DNA of 64,000 bases from Gordonia sp. SID5947 (GCF_009862785.1 NZ_WWHU01000001.1:4836001-4900000); one strand, 5' to 3'. Positions 19,562 through 28,580 are shown, counted from the first letter of the stretch. Translations and numbers: made by a program. Notes: generated by a model not told the origin, from the letters alone.

Positions 19562-19944
19562 GCCGGTTCCTTGAGGACGAGGCCCACGATCCAGCCGACG
19601 AGCGAGATGACGATCGCGCCGAAGATCGCCGACCAGAAGAAGTCGTCCACCTGCAGTCCCCAATGCGTCGTGTTGCGCGTGATCCACGCAGTGATCTCGA
19701 GCATGAACGCGTTGATCACCACGTGGATGAGACCGAGTGTGAGGATGTAGAGGGGAATCGACAGGATCTGGACGATCGGCTTGATGATCGCGTTGACGAC
19801 ACCGAAGATCAGCGCGACCACGACGACGATGCCGAACTTCTCCCAGTTCGTCGACCCGCCGACGAAGTCGAGACCCGGCACGATCAGGGTCGCGATCCAC
19901 AGGGCGAAACCGGTGAATGCGGAACGAATCAAGAACGCGGACAT
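19558..19944 (-). CDS. Small membrane protein of the phage-holin-like/DUF family
   Basis: The 128-residue protein has four hydrophobic segments: FALWIATLIVPGLDF, IVVVVALIFGVVNAIIKPI, LGLIHVVINAFMLEI and AIVISLVGWIVGLVL. The motif VNAIIKPIVQILSIPLYILTLG is typical of the family annotated as phage holin family 4 superfamily IV, which is a chromosomal family in actinobacteria and not evidence of a prophage. The longer open frame to 20364 is not supported. It is the first gene of a two-gene unit with the SIMPL lipoprotein. Confidence 0.8.
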   Translation of the reverse strand: MSAFLIRSAFTGFALWIATLIVPGLDFVGGSTNWEKFGIVVVVALIFGVVNAIIKPIVQILSIPLYILTLGLIHVVINAFMLEITAWITRNTTHWGLQVDDFFWSAIFGAIVISLVGWIVGLVLKEPA

Positions 19945-20405
19945 GGCCAACAGTGTGCCAGGCGACGGTCGGGAGTCGGTGATGGCGGCATCGTCGGGCG
20001 ATCCGGTCGTGGCCTCGAGAAATCCCCGCCTGCACACCGGGGCATGCGTCGCATCTGACAGTTCACGGCAGGAATCGGCCGGTGGCGTGCGCCGCGGTCG
20101 CGCAGGTGCCGCTCGGGCGCCGACGCGCATGAACGGTGGCTCCGCGACCGCAACTCTCGGCTCATTTGGTCTGTTACCGCAGTTCGCGTAGCATTGAACG
20201 TCGGTGTGCATCGCACGCCGGTCCTTGCGTGTCATTCGGCAGTTCGCCGGGTGATCTCCCAGGGTCCGACGCGCTTCACCGCCGATGAGACCGGTCACCC
20301 GATTCGGTGTCATCACACTAACGGATAAACACGGTTTCAACCGGGCTTCCGACCCGCGGGTCACACCATGGAAGCGCCGGATGAGCAGCCAGGATCGCGG
20401 AGGAC
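19945..20405. other. 461-base intergenic stretch before infA
   Basis: This stretch separates the minus-strand membrane-protein gene from infA. Open frames on both strands look like GC-rich background, without family features. It holds at least one promoter-like sequence for infA (20166-20194) and an A/T-rich patch around 20310-20340. The promoter of the minus-strand pair must also be here. Confidence 0.6.
20166..20194 (+). promoter_or_regulatory. Candidate promoter for the infA operon
   Basis: TTGGTC (20166-20171) and TAGCAT (20189-20194) are 17 bases apart, about 210 bases before infA. It is the best sigma-70-like pair I see in the 461-base spacer. A closer start site near the A/T-rich patch at 20310-20340 is possible. 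Confidence 0.45.
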
Positions 20406-20627
20406 ATGGCGAAAAAAGACGGGGCCATCGAGGTCGAGGGACGAGTCATCGAACCCCTGCCCAATGCGATGTTTCGTATTGAGCTGGAGAACGGTCACAA
20501 GGTTCTCGCCCACATCAGTGGCAAGATGCGGCAGCACTACATCCGCATCCTGCCCGAGGACCGGGTCGTCGTGGAACTCTCGCCGTACGACCTCGGTCGT
20601 GGGCGCATCGTTTATCGGTACAAGTAA
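20406..20627 (+). CDS. infA: Translation initiation factor IF-1
   Basis: The 73-residue OB-fold protein binds the ribosomal A site during initiation. The sequence is fully conserved ([50 protein letters not shown]). It starts the cluster infA-rpmJ-rpsM-rpsK-rpsD-rpoA-rplQ. Confidence 0.98.
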   Translation: MAKKDGAIEVEGRVIEPLPNAMFRIELENGHKVLAHISGKMRQHYIRILPEDRVVVELSPYDLGRGRIVYRYK

Positions 20628-20735
20628 GACTTCCCCGGAACACGGGTAAGAACCGCAGCGGCGGCAGCAGTCGCCGCTGAAGAAACACCGACGGGCGCGG
20701 TAGCGCCGTGCCCGACCATTCAAGGAGAAGCGGAC

Positions 20736-20849
20736 GTGAAGGTTCAGCCGAGCGTCAAGCCGATCTGCGAGAAGTGCAAGGTGATCCGCCGTAACGGTCG
20801 GGTCATGGTGATCTGCGAGAACCTGCGCCACAAGCAGCGTCAGGGCTGA
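20736..20849 (+). CDS. rpmJ: 50S ribosomal protein L36
   Basis: This 37-residue protein of the zinc-ribbon type starts with GTG at 20736 behind AAGGAGAAG. The Zn ligands are visible: [11 protein letters not shown], then a Cys in [15 protein letters not shown] and the His in LRHK. A zinc-containing (C+) paralogue suggests this copy is the one used when zinc is sufficient. It was found by direct reading between infA and rpsM. Confidence 0.97.
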   Translation: MKVQPSVKPICEKCKVIRRNGRVMVICENLRHKQRQG

Positions 20850-21020
20850 TCACGGCAACCCTCCGGGTCGCTTGAAGGACAACTGCATAACGACGAAGCA
20901 CTCCCAACACCAGTGTCGACACACGGGTCGACGCCTACCTCCGGTTCAGAGGCCGGAGCCCGACAAGAGATTCGGGACGGACTGGGAGCAGACCTCTGAC
21001 AAGAGAAGGAAATCCGCCAC

Positions 21021-21388
21021 ATGGCACGTGTTGCTGGTGTCGATCTCCCCGCGAGAAGCGGCTGGAGATCGCACTGACCTACATCTACGGAGTTGGACGT
21101 ACCACCTCCCAGGAGATCCTCGAGGGTACCGGGCTCAGCCCCGACCTTCGGGCAAAGGATCTCACCGACGCAGACGTCGCGAAGCTGCGTGAGTACATCG
21201 AGGCCTCGGTGAAGGTCGAGGGTGACCTGCGTCGCGAGGTGCAGGCCGATATCCGTCGCAAGATCGAGATCGGCTGCTACCAGGGTCTGCGCCACCGTCG
21301 TGGCCTGCCCGTCCGCGGCCAGCGCACCAAGACGAATGCCCGCACTCGCAAGGGCCCGAAGAAGACCATCGCCGGGAAGAAGAAGTAA
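21021..21388 (+). pseudogene. rpsM: 30S ribosomal protein S13, frameshifted in this sequence
   Basis: uS13 sits in the head of the 30S subunit, contacts the P-site tRNA and 50S bridge, and is effectively indispensable. ATG 21021 gives [10 protein letters not shown], then the frame breaks at a run of four C (21047-21050) where five are needed for [18 protein letters not shown]. The rest is perfect in the shifted frame through [19 protein letters not shown] to KK at the TAA. The TAA shares its last base with the rpsK ATG at 21388. With the base restored the protein is about 122 residues. Sequencing error is the likeliest cause. Confidence 0.94.
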
Positions 21389-21795
21389 TGCCTCCTAAGT
21401 CACGTAGTGCAGGCCCCAAGAAGGGCACCCGCCGTCGCGATAAGAAGAACGTCCCGCACGGCAGCGCACACATCAAGTCGACGTTCAACAACACCATCGT
21501 GTCGATCAGCGACCCCAGCGGAAACGTCATCAGCTGGGCGTCCTCGGGTCACGTCGGTTTCAAGGGCTCGCGCAAGAGCACCCCGTTCGCGGCTCAGCTC
21601 GCGGCGGAGAACGCTGCGCGCAAGGCCCAGGAGCACGGCGTCAAGAAGGTCGACGTGTTCGTCAAGGGACCGGGCTCGGGTCGTGAGACCGCGATCCGTT
21701 CACTGCAGGCCGCCGGCCTCGAGGTCGGCACCATCTCCGATGTCACCCCGCAGCCGCACAACGGCTGCCGTCCGCCCAAGCGGCGCCGGGTCTAG
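21388..21795 (+). CDS. rpsK: 30S ribosomal protein S11
   Basis: The 135-residue uS11 protein forms the platform of the 30S subunit near the mRNA exit. [18 protein letters not shown], [26 protein letters not shown] and the C-terminal [16 protein letters not shown] are diagnostic. The ATG overlaps the rpsM stop by one base. Confidence 0.98.
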   Translation: MPPKSRSAGPKKGTRRRDKKNVPHGSAHIKSTFNNTIVSISDPSGNVISWASSGHVGFKGSRKSTPFAAQLAAENAARKAQEHGVKKVDVFVKGPGSGRETAIRSLQAAGLEVGTISDVTPQPHNGCRPPKRRRV

Positions 21796-21819
21796 CGGGA
21801 AAGGGAGGACTAGAAAACC

Positions 21820-22425
21820 ATGGCTCGTTATACCGGCCCCGCAACAAAGAAGTCCCGTCGTCTTCGCGTCGATCTCATCGGCGGCGACCAGGCGTTCGAG
21901 CGTCGCCCCTACCCGCCCGGCCAGCACGGCCGCTCGCGGATCAAGGAGAGCGAGTACCTGCAGCAGCTGCAGGAGAAGCAGAAGGCACGCTTCACCTACG
22001 GAGTGATGGAAAAGCAGTTCCGTCGCTACTACGAAGAGGCCAATCGTCGTAACGGCAAGACCGGTGACGAACTGCTGAAGATCCTCGAGACCCGCCTCGA
22101 CAACGTCGTCTACCGCGCCGGCCTTGCCCGGACCCGTCGTCAGGCCCGTCAGATGGTCACCCACGGACACCTCACCGTCAACGGTGTGAATGTCGATGTG
22201 CCCAGCTACCGGGTCAGCCAGTACGACATCATCGACGTCCGTCCGAAGTCGCTGCAGACCGTTCCGTTCCAGATCGCCAAGGAGATCCAGGGCGATCGTC
22301 CGGTTCCGGGCTGGCTGCAGGTGGTCCCGTCGACCCTGCGCATCCTCGTGCACAACGTGCCCGAGCGCGCACAGATCGACGTGCCGCTCACGGAACAGCT
22401 CATCGTCGAGTTCTACTCGAAGTAA
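21820..22425 (+). CDS. rpsD: 30S ribosomal protein S4
   Basis: The 201-residue uS4 protein is a primary 16S binder and, in many bacteria, an autogenous regulator of this operon. The N-terminus MARYTGPATKKSRRL lacks the zinc Cys residues, so this is the C-minus (zinc-independent) form. The S4 RNA-binding domain is at about residues 90-150 (RLDNVVYRAGLARTRRQARQMV). GGGAAAGGGAGG lies upstream. Confidence 0.98.
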   Translation: MARYTGPATKKSRRLRVDLIGGDQAFERRPYPPGQHGRSRIKESEYLQQLQEKQKARFTYGVMEKQFRRYYEEANRRNGKTGDELLKILETRLDNVVYRAGLARTRRQARQMVTHGHLTVNGVNVDVPSYRVSQYDIIDVRPKSLQTVPFQIAKEIQGDRPVPGWLQVVPSTLRILVHNVPERAQIDVPLTEQLIVEFYSK

Positions 22426-22514
22426 TCGTCACCACGACACGCCAGACAGCAACAGCTGTTCGGTCCACCTTCTAGGCCGTCAAATAGCGGTCGGCCACAA
22501 GGAGAATCAACGAA

Positions 22515-23567
22515 ATGCTCATCTCACAGCGACCCACTCTGACCGAGGAGATCATCGCCGAGGACCGCTCGAAGTTCGTCATCGAGCCCCTCGAGCCGGG
22601 ATTCGGCTATACCCTCGGCAACTCGCTGCGTCGTACCCTGCTCAGCTCGATCCCGGGTGCTGCCATCACCAGCATCCGCATCGACGGTGTCCTGCACGAG
22701 TTCACCACCGTTCCAGGGGTCAAGGAGGACGTCACCGACGTCATCCTGAACCTCAAGGGCCTCGTGGTGAGCTCCGAAGAGGACGAGCCGGTCACCATGT
22801 ACGTCCGTAAGCAGGGTCCCGGTAGCGTCACCGGCGCCGACATCGTGCCCCCGGCCGGTGTCACCGTGCACAACCCGGATCTGCACATCGCCACCCTCAA
22901 CGACAAGGGCAAGCTCGAGATCGAGCTCGTCGTCGAGCGGGGTCGCGGCTACGTGCCGGCCGTACAGAACAAGGCGTCGGGTGCGGAGATCGGCCGGATT
23001 CCGGTCGACTCCATCTACTCGCCGGTGCTCAAGGTGACCTACAAGGTCGAGGCCACCCGTGTGGAGCAGCGCACCGACTTCGATCGGCTCGTGCTCGATG
23101 TGGAGACCAAGAACTCGATCACCGCGCGGGACGCGCTCGCTTCGGCGGGCAAGACCCTGGTGGAGCTGTTCGGGCTTGCCCGCGAGCTCAACGTCGAGGC
23201 CGAGGGTATCGAGATCGGGCCCTCGCCGGCCGAGGCCGATCACATCGCGTCGTTCAGCCTCCCGATCGAGGATCTCGAGCTGACCGTCCGGTCCTACAAC
23301 TGCCTCAAGCGCGAGGGTGTGCACACCGTCGGCGAGTTGGTGGCCCGGACCGAGTCGGATCTGCTCGACATCCGCAACTTCGGCCAGAAGTCGATCGACG
23401 AGGTCAAGGTCAAGCTGCACGCGCTCGGACTGTCCCTCAAGGACAGCCCGGCCAGCTTCGACCCGTCGCAGGTCGCCGGTTACGACCCGGCCACCGGCAC
23501 GTGGTCGGATGACGCGTCGTTCGACGCCGACTCCGGTGAGGATTTCGCTGAAACCGAGCAGCTGTAA
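22515..23567 (+). CDS. rpoA: RNA polymerase alpha subunit
   Basis: The 350-residue subunit nucleates polymerase assembly (N-terminal domain, [21 protein letters not shown]) and binds UP elements and activators (C-terminal domain from about residue 245, [22 protein letters not shown]). The two are joined by a flexible linker. A short acidic tail closes the protein. It lies 89 bases after rpsD, and GGAG is near the start. Confidence 0.98.
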   Translation: MLISQRPTLTEEIIAEDRSKFVIEPLEPGFGYTLGNSLRRTLLSSIPGAAITSIRIDGVLHEFTTVPGVKEDVTDVILNLKGLVVSSEEDEPVTMYVRKQGPGSVTGADIVPPAGVTVHNPDLHIATLNDKGKLEIELVVERGRGYVPAVQNKASGAEIGRIPVDSIYSPVLKVTYKVEATRVEQRTDFDRLVLDVETKNSITARDALASAGKTLVELFGLARELNVEAEGIEIGPSPAEADHIASFSLPIEDLELTVRSYNCLKREGVHTVGELVARTESDLLDIRNFGQKSIDEVKVKLHALGLSLKDSPASFDPSQVAGYDPATGTWSDDASFDADSGEDFAETEQL

Positions 23568-23628
23568 GGCTGTCGCCCAAACCCTGACTTCCGGTCGTGA
23601 GATCGTGAGTTTCTTCTAGGAGAAGACA

Positions 23629-24237
23629 ATGCCCAAGCCCACCAAGGGTGCCCGCCTCGGCGGGTCGGCCAGCCACCAGAAAGCGATGCTGGCGAACCTC
23701 GCCACGTCGCTCTTCGAGCACGGCCGCATCACCACCACCGAAGCGAAGGCGAAGCGGCTGCGCCCCTACGCCGAAAAGCTGATCACCCACGCGAAGGCGG
23801 GGTCGTTGGCCCACCGTCGCGAGGTCATGAAGGACATCCGGAACAAGGATGTCGTGCACACCCTGTTCGCCGAGATCGGCCCGTTCTTCGCGGATCGTCC
23901 CGGTGGATACACTCGCATCATCAAGACACTGCCGCGCAAGGGCGACAACGCCCCCATGGCCGTGATCGAGCTGGTGCGTGAGTCGACTGCGTCGAGCGAG
24001 GCGAGCCGGGCCACACGCGTTGCCGCCTCCAAGAAGGCTGCGGAGCAGAATCTCGACGCGACCGAAGAGGTCGTGGCCGAGGGCGACGCGACCGACGCCG
24101 AGAACGTGGTGGAGGCCGTCGAGGCCGAGGCCACCGACGCGCAGGTCGAGAACGCCGAGGCCGTGGCAGACGCCGTCGACGACGAGTCGAGCGCCGCGAC
24201 CGCCGACGAGGCCGCCGACAAGAAGTCGGACGACTGA
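23629..24237 (+). CDS. rplQ: 50S ribosomal protein L17 with acidic C-terminal extension
   Basis: The bL17 domain covers about the first 120 of 202 residues ([40 protein letters not shown]). The last 80 residues are a low-complexity Ala/Glu/Asp/Val tail without predicted fold, seen to varying length in actinobacterial L17. It ends the rpoA operon, and a perfect 16-bp hairpin follows 16 bases after the stop. Confidence 0.97.
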   Translation: MPKPTKGARLGGSASHQKAMLANLATSLFEHGRITTTEAKAKRLRPYAEKLITHAKAGSLAHRREVMKDIRNKDVVHTLFAEIGPFFADRPGGYTRIIKTLPRKGDNAPMAVIELVRESTASSEASRATRVAASKKAAEQNLDATEEVVAEGDATDAENVVEAVEAEATDAQVENAEAVADAVDDESSAATADEAADKKSDD

Positions 24238-24248
24238 GTCCAGAGCAG

Positions 24249-25124
24249 TTGTCAGAGCCCGCCGTCACCGCATCAGGTGACGGCGGGCTCTGCCGTTTGC
24301 GCCTCGACGTCTCTTACGACGGAACCGATTTCGCCGGATGGGCACGGCAGATCGGGCAGCGCACCGTGTGCGGGCTGCTCGAGGAGACGCTGTCGACGGT
24401 CCTCCGGGTACCCGTTCGACTGACCGTCGCGGGTCGCACCGACGCCGGGGTCCATGCCACCGGACAGGTTGCGCACACCGACATCCCGCCATCGGGCTTG
24501 GAGACCAGATCCATCGGCGGCGACCCGTCCCGCCTGGTCGGCCGGCTGGCGAAGATGCTGCCCGACGACGTCCGGGTGCGTGCAATCGGCCGAGTCAGCA
24601 CCGACTTCGACGCCCGGTTCTCCGCCTTGCGGCGTCACTACGTCTACCGTCTCACCGACGCGCGATGGGGTGCGGAGCCGGTGGCGGCGCGGTCCACCGC
24701 GACGTGGTCCCGGTCATTGGACATCGACGCGATGAATGTCGCGTCGCGCTCGTTGGTGGGACTCAACGACTTCGCGGCGTTCTGCCGCCGCCGGGAGGGC
24801 GCGACGACGATCCGCGATCTCCAACGCTTCGAGTGGGTCGCTGACGCCGACGGCGTGCTGGTGGGGCGGGTCAGTGCCGACGCCTTCTGCTGGTCGATGG
24901 TGCGCTCGCTGGTCGGCGCCGTCGCCAGCGTCGGTGACGGACGGCGCGACCTGGAGTGGTGCCGCGGACTCCTGGCCGAGACGTCGCGCAACAGCCGTAT
25001 CCCGGTGGCGGACGCGCGCGGTCTGTGTCTGACCGGCGTCGACTATCCGAGCGATGACGAACTGGCCGCCCGCAATCTGATCACGCGCGACGTGCGCTCG
25101 TCGGGCGGCTGCTGCGGCGGCTGA
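24249..25124 (+). CDS. truA: tRNA pseudouridine(38-40) synthase TruA
   Basis: The protein of up to 291 residues makes pseudouridine at positions 38-40 in the tRNA anticodon arm. The catalytic Asp lies in [16 protein letters not shown], and [18 protein letters not shown] and [13 protein letters not shown] are conserved. The longest frame uses TTG 24249. Since the rplQ hairpin covers 24254-24291, the true start may be TTG 24297 (LRLDVSYDG), and no ATG is available. rplQ-truA is a conserved neighbourhood. Confidence 0.93.
   Translation: MSEPAVTASGDGGLCRLRLDVSYDGTDFAGWARQIGQRTVCGLLEETLSTVLRVPVRLTVAGRTDAGVHATGQVAHTDIPPSGLETRSIGGDPSRLVGRLAKMLPDDVRVRAIGRVSTDFDARFSALRRHYVYRLTDARWGAEPVAARSTATWSRSLDIDAMNVASRSLVGLNDFAAFCRRREGATTIRDLQRFEWVADADGVLVGRVSADAFCWSMVRSLVGAVASVGDGRRDLEWCRGLLAETSRNSRIPVADARGLCLTGVDYPSDDELAARNLITRDVRSSGGCCGG
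24254..24291 (+). terminator. Perfect 16-bp hairpin after rplQ, overlapping the truA start region
   Basis: Arms 24254-24269 and 24276-24291 (AGAGCCCGCCGTCACC and its exact complement) enclose a 6-base loop. Placement 16 bases past rplQ fits a terminator for the rpoA operon. It lies inside the first codons of the longest truA frame, so it may also limit truA expression. Confidence 0.75.
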
Positions 25125-25131
25125 CCACCCC

Positions 25132-25271
25132 CGCCGAGAGCAACCGGTTTCGCGCCGAGAGCAACCGGTTTCGCGCCGAGAGCACCAGAACTCGCGGCGC
25201 CGGGTGTATGCCTTGCGTTGCTCTCGACGCGAAACAGGTTGCTGTCGGCGGGTTTCAGGTTGCTGTCGGCG
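25132..25271. repeat. Head-to-head array of a 21-base intergenic repeat
   Basis: The unit CGCCGAGAGCAACCGGTTTCG occurs twice exactly in tandem (25132-25152, 25153-25173) plus a partial third copy. After about 45 bases it returns in opposite orientation with a few changes (25230-25250, 25251-25271) plus a partial copy near 25218. The last unit runs into the 3' end of the TetR gene. There are no spacers of CRISPR form. It may be a dispersed extragenic repeat or a terminator between the convergent truA and TetR genes. Confidence 0.75.
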
Positions 25272-25968
25272 GGGGAGAGGCGGTGCCGGTCCCGGTCCCG
25301 GTCCCGGTGCCGGTCCCGGTGTCGGTCACAGTCCCGGTGTCGGTGAGATAGGCGACGATCATGTCGCCCAGCATCTTTCGCTGTGTCACGCGTTGGTCGG
25401 GGGCGGTGAGGTCGCGGTCGAAGAGCGTCTTGAAGGTATACCGATTGGCGACCCGGAAGAAGCAGAAACTGCTGATCGCGAGGTGGACGTCCAGGGCGTC
25501 GACGTCGGTCCGGAAGATTCCCCGGTCCCGGCCGACCTCGAGGATGCGCCCGAGAATGTCGACCGCCGGGCTGCCGAGTTGTCGTACCGCTGCGGAGTGC
25601 TTGATGTGCGCACCCTTGAGGATGTTCTCACCGGCGACGATGCGGATGAAATCCGGATTCCGATCGTGGTGGTCGAAGGTGATCTCAGCCAGTTGGCGGA
25701 TGGCCGTGATCGGATCATCCTCGATGTGGGTCACCCGTTGTTCGAGGCGTCGGATCTTGCCGTACGACGTCTCGAGCACCGCCTCGTAGAGGCCGTCCTT
25801 GTCGCCGTAGTAGTAGTAGATCATCCGCTTGGTGGTGTGCGTCTTGTCGGCGATCTCGTCGACTCGGGCGCCGGCATACCCCTTGTTGGCGAACTCCTTG
25901 GTGGCCACGGCGACGATGTTCGCCCTGGTCCGTTCGCTGTCGCGCCGACGTACGGTCTCGGTGGTCAC
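25255..25968 (-). CDS. TetR-family regulator of the quinate/shikimate locus
   Basis: This is a 237-residue protein. The N-terminal helix-turn-helix (about 14-58: TRANIVAVATKEFANKGYAGARVDEIADKTHTTKRMIYYYYGDKD) is a standard TetR domain, and the remainder is a ligand-binding helical domain. Residues after about 212 form a low-complexity Gly-Thr/Asp-Thr tail from a hexanucleotide repeat. It is the third gene behind the MFS transporter and dehydrogenase genes, with gaps of 51 and 38 bases, so it probably controls this unit and the divergent qsuB-like gene. Target sites are suggested at 28441 and 28527. Confidence 0.88.
   Translation of the reverse strand: MTTETVRRRDSERTRANIVAVATKEFANKGYAGARVDEIADKTHTTKRMIYYYYGDKDGLYEAVLETSYGKIRRLEQRVTHIEDDPITAIRQLAEITFDHHDRNPDFIRIVAGENILKGAHIKHSAAVRQLGSPAVDILGRILEVGRDRGIFRTDVDALDVHLAISSFCFFRVANRYTFKTLFDRDLTAPDQRVTQRKMLGDMIVAYLTDTGTVTDTGTGTGTGTGTGTASPPPTAT
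25281..25345. repeat. Hexanucleotide tandem repeat in the 3' end of the TetR gene
   Basis: About ten near-perfect CCCGGT/GCCGGT units code for an alternating Gly-Thr/Asp-Thr tail at the C-terminus of the regulator. Unit number is a multiple of 6 bases, so length changes keep the frame. It is likely prone to slippage and variable between strains. Confidence 0.7.
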
Positions 25969-26007
25969 CTCATGAACTCTATCGTTCGTCCACTGCGTCG
26001 TCGCCGA

Positions 26008-26946
26008 TCACGCGCTGCGCAGTACCGCTGCGCTCTCCTCCGCGATGAGATCGCCGATGTGCCTGGTCATTCGACCGGCGTCGGGTTCGAGTCCGGAGAA
26101 CAGGCGCAGAGCGTCGACCGCCTGGTGTACGGCCATGCCATCGCCGGTCAGGGTCCGTGCCCCGACGGCCCGCGCGGCCGCGATCAGCTCGGTGACCACT
26201 GGTCGGTAGACCACCTCGGCGACCCAGAGGTCCGGACGGAGCAACCCGACGGGCACGGCCATCCCGGGGTGATCCGCCATGCCGATGGGTGTGGCATGGA
26301 CCAGGCCGTCGGCTCCGGCGATCCACGTCTCCGAGTCGTCGGTGCCGCCCGCGGTCAGGTCGGTGGCCGGGAACAACGGTCGCAGCGCGTCGGCCAGCGA
26401 CCGTGCGCGCCGTGGCTCGGCATCGACGAGGTGGAAGCGCCGCACCGAGCGCGTCAGCATCGCGTATGCGACAGCCGCACCGGCGCCGCCGGCGCCGAGC
26501 TGGACGACGGTCGAGCGTGAGACCGGGTCCTCGCTGTCGTCGCCGAAGCCGAGGTCGAAGTTGCGGGCGAACCCCGACCAATCCGTGTTGTGTCCGATGC
26601 GTCGCTCATCGTCGAAGACGACGGTGTTCACCGCGCCAAGGCGTTCGGCGCCGGGGGAAAGGGCGTCGAGGTGGGCGAGGACGCGTTGCTTGAACGGATG
26701 GGTGATGTTGAGACCCCGCATCCCCGCGGCCTGGGCACGGTCGAGCAGGTGGCCGAGGTCCGTTGTCGCCGCCACAGAGGCCGGAACGTCGAGCACGAGG
26801 TACGTGTAGTCGAGGCCGGCCATGGCGGCCTCGCGCTCGTGCATCGGCGGGGTGAGTGAGCGCGAGATCCCCTGCCCGACCAAAGCGCAGACCGTCGCCC
26901 CATCGTTGACTCGTCTTGTGGCGGTGTCGAATTCAGATTGGAACAT
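26008..26946 (-). CDS. Quinate/shikimate dehydrogenase (catabolic AroE type)
   Basis: The 312-residue enzyme interconverts quinate or shikimate and the 3-dehydro acids. The substrate site (GISRSLTPPMHE and NITHPFKQ, with the catalytic Lys in HPFK) and the nucleotide-binding loop QLGAGGAGAAVAYAM are visible. The HPFK motif and the neighbouring transporter and dehydroshikimate dehydratase point to the NAD-dependent catabolic QsuD-like group, not the biosynthetic AroE. Cofactor preference is inferred. GTP-loop Arg for NADP binding is not seen after the glycine motif (DAEPRR follows the strand, with an acidic residue as in NAD enzymes). Confidence 0.88.
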   Translation of the reverse strand: MFQSEFDTATRRVNDGATVCALVGQGISRSLTPPMHEREAAMAGLDYTYLVLDVPASVAATTDLGHLLDRAQAAGMRGLNITHPFKQRVLAHLDALSPGAERLGAVNTVVFDDERRIGHNTDWSGFARNFDLGFGDDSEDPVSRSTVVQLGAGGAGAAVAYAMLTRSVRRFHLVDAEPRRARSLADALRPLFPATDLTAGGTDDSETWIAGADGLVHATPIGMADHPGMAVPVGLLRPDLWVAEVVYRPVVTELIAAARAVGARTLTGDGMAVHQAVDALRLFSGLEPDAGRMTRHIGDLIAEESAAVLRSA

Positions 26947-26997
26947 GGGTCTCTTTCGTCGGGCGGGGATGCTCGGTCGGCGGGTGGGGCCTACCTC

Positions 26998-28359
26998 TCA
27001 GGCCGTGGCGCCGTTGAGGACTCGCGAGTCATCGGTCGGCGTTCCGGGCCGGGTGGCCCTCTCGCCGAGCTTCATCGTGTCGGTCTTGTGTGTCTCCACG
27101 GCGGTCGATGCCGCGGCCGCGGCGATCAGGGCGCAGGCGGCCACGACGATCGCGACCGGAACCCAGCCCATACGTCCGTCGCCGAGGATGGCGGCTGCGA
27201 TCAACGGGAGGAAGCCACTGCTCATGAATCCGATCTGGGTGCCGATCGCGACACCGGAGTAGCGGACCTGCGCGGGGAACATCTCCGCGTAGAAGGACGG
27301 CCAGATCGCGTTGGCGGCGGCGTAGACCAGCGACTGGATGACGAGTGTGGAGAACAGGATGACCCAGAACGAACCGGTGGTGAGCAGGAACAGGTACGGA
27401 AAGGCGAGTACCGCGCAGCCCACCGAGCCGCCGATGAAGATCGGCTTGCGGCCGATCCGGTCCGATGCCAGTCCCCACAGCGGCTGTGTGAACAGCATCG
27501 TGAGGTTGGCGACCACGCTGACGATCAGCATGGAACTCTTGGAGACCTCGAAGTCGTCGGTCGCGTACTTCAGGGCGAACGTGGAGAACAGGGTGCTCAT
27601 CGTGGAGATCAGGGCGCAGGCGATGACCCGGAGCAGCGGACGCCAGTGATTGCGGAGCAGGTTGAACAGCGGCACCTGCGAGACACCTTCGCCATCCTCC
27701 AGTGCCTCGAAGACGGGGGTCTCGGGCATCGTGCGACGGATCAGGTACGCCACGATCATGACGACGGCGCTGAACAAGAAGGGAATCCGCCACCCCCAGC
27801 TCAGGAGAGCGTCTTCGGGCAGGGCCGCCACCGGTATGAAGGCGAGTGTGCCGACGAGGAGACCGGCCTGTGTGCCGTTCAGTGTCCAGCTCGCATAGAA
27901 CGCGCGCTTGCCGGAGTCGGAGTGTTCGACCGTCAGCGAGCTCGCACCTGACTGCTCACCTGCGGCCGACAGACCCTGCAGCAGTCGCAGGGTCACCAGC
28001 GCGATGGGGGCGGCCATGCCGATGGCGTGGTAGTCGGGCAGGCATCCGATCAGGAACGTTGCCGAGCCCATCAACAGGAGAGTGAAGACCAGGACCCGCT
28101 GCCGGCCGATCCGGTCACCGAAGTGTCCGAGGATCACGGCGCCCACGGGTCGTGCCACGTAGGCGACACCGAAGGTGGCAAAGGCCGCGAGAGTTCCAGC
28201 GCCGGAGCTGAACTCGGGAAAGAAGATCTTGTTGAACACCAGTGCGGACGCGGTGCCGAAAATGAAGAAGTCGTAGTACTCGACCAGGCTGCCCATGAAG
28301 CTGGCCAGCGCGGCCTTACGCGGCGCGGGCGCCGGCAGGTCGTGATGGGTGGTGGTCAT
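26998..28359 (-). CDS. MFS transporter, probably quinate/shikimate uptake
   Basis: The protein has about 453 residues and 12 membrane segments, of the metabolite:H+ symporter (ShiA/proline-betaine) type. FMGSLVEYYDFFIFGTASAL at the start and GHFGDRIGRQRVL (motif A) are typical. It begins the unit transporter-dehydrogenase-TetR. The ATG at 28359 is preceded by GGAGGACC; the frame open to 28422 is not needed. Substrate is inferred from context and resemblance to shikimate permeases. Confidence 0.85.
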   Translation of the reverse strand: MTTTHHDLPAPAPRKAALASFMGSLVEYYDFFIFGTASALVFNKIFFPEFSSGAGTLAAFATFGVAYVARPVGAVILGHFGDRIGRQRVLVFTLLLMGSATFLIGCLPDYHAIGMAAPIALVTLRLLQGLSAAGEQSGASSLTVEHSDSGKRAFYASWTLNGTQAGLLVGTLAFIPVAALPEDALLSWGWRIPFLFSAVVMIVAYLIRRTMPETPVFEALEDGEGVSQVPLFNLLRNHWRPLLRVIACALISTMSTLFSTFALKYATDDFEVSKSSMLIVSVVANLTMLFTQPLWGLASDRIGRKPIFIGGSVGCAVLAFPYLFLLTTGSFWVILFSTLVIQSLVYAAANAIWPSFYAEMFPAQVRYSGVAIGTQIGFMSSGFLPLIAAAILGDGRMGWVPVAIVVAACALIAAAAASTAVETHKTDTMKLGERATRPGTPTDDSRVLNGATA

Positions 28360-28440
28360 CGGTCCTCCAAGTGTGATGGGCGCCACCGCGGGGCGGCGTG
28401 TGACTGAGACTACAAAGTGCATCCGGCATCGTCAAGACAA

Positions 28441-28456
28441 CTAACCAGATAGTTCA
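28441..28456. promoter_or_regulatory. Candidate operator, copy 1, between the divergent quinate/shikimate genes
   Basis: CTAACCAGATAGTTCA lies 82 bases upstream of the MFS gene. It matches copy 2 (28527-28542) at 10 of 16 positions, including ACCA and GT-CA, and includes the arms AACTA/TAGTT (28439-28454). A TetR-type operator is the likely meaning. Confidence 0.45.
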
Positions 28457-28526
28457 TAAAGTTGCCATTTGCGCAGTTCTGAGCTTCGGAATCTCGGCCG
28501 CTAGGAAGCTTCGATGGACTCGGTAA

Positions 28527-28542
28527 TGAACCATTTGGTACA
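28527..28542. promoter_or_regulatory. Candidate operator, copy 2, before the qsuB-like gene
   Basis: TGAACCATTTGGTACA is an imperfect palindrome (12 of 16 positions self-complementary), located 39 bases before the ATG at 28581. With copy 1 it gives one site near each divergent gene. Confidence 0.5.
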
Positions 28543-28580
28543 TTCTAGCCATCGTGTCCCACGTCACACGGAGGTTGACG

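Noticed and set aside
19558..19944. Prophage remnant because of a holin-like protein
   Set aside because: The family is a common chromosomal membrane protein; no other phage genes around it.
25132..25271. CRISPR array
   Set aside because: Repeats are adjacent without unique spacers and occur in both orientations; no cas genes nearby.
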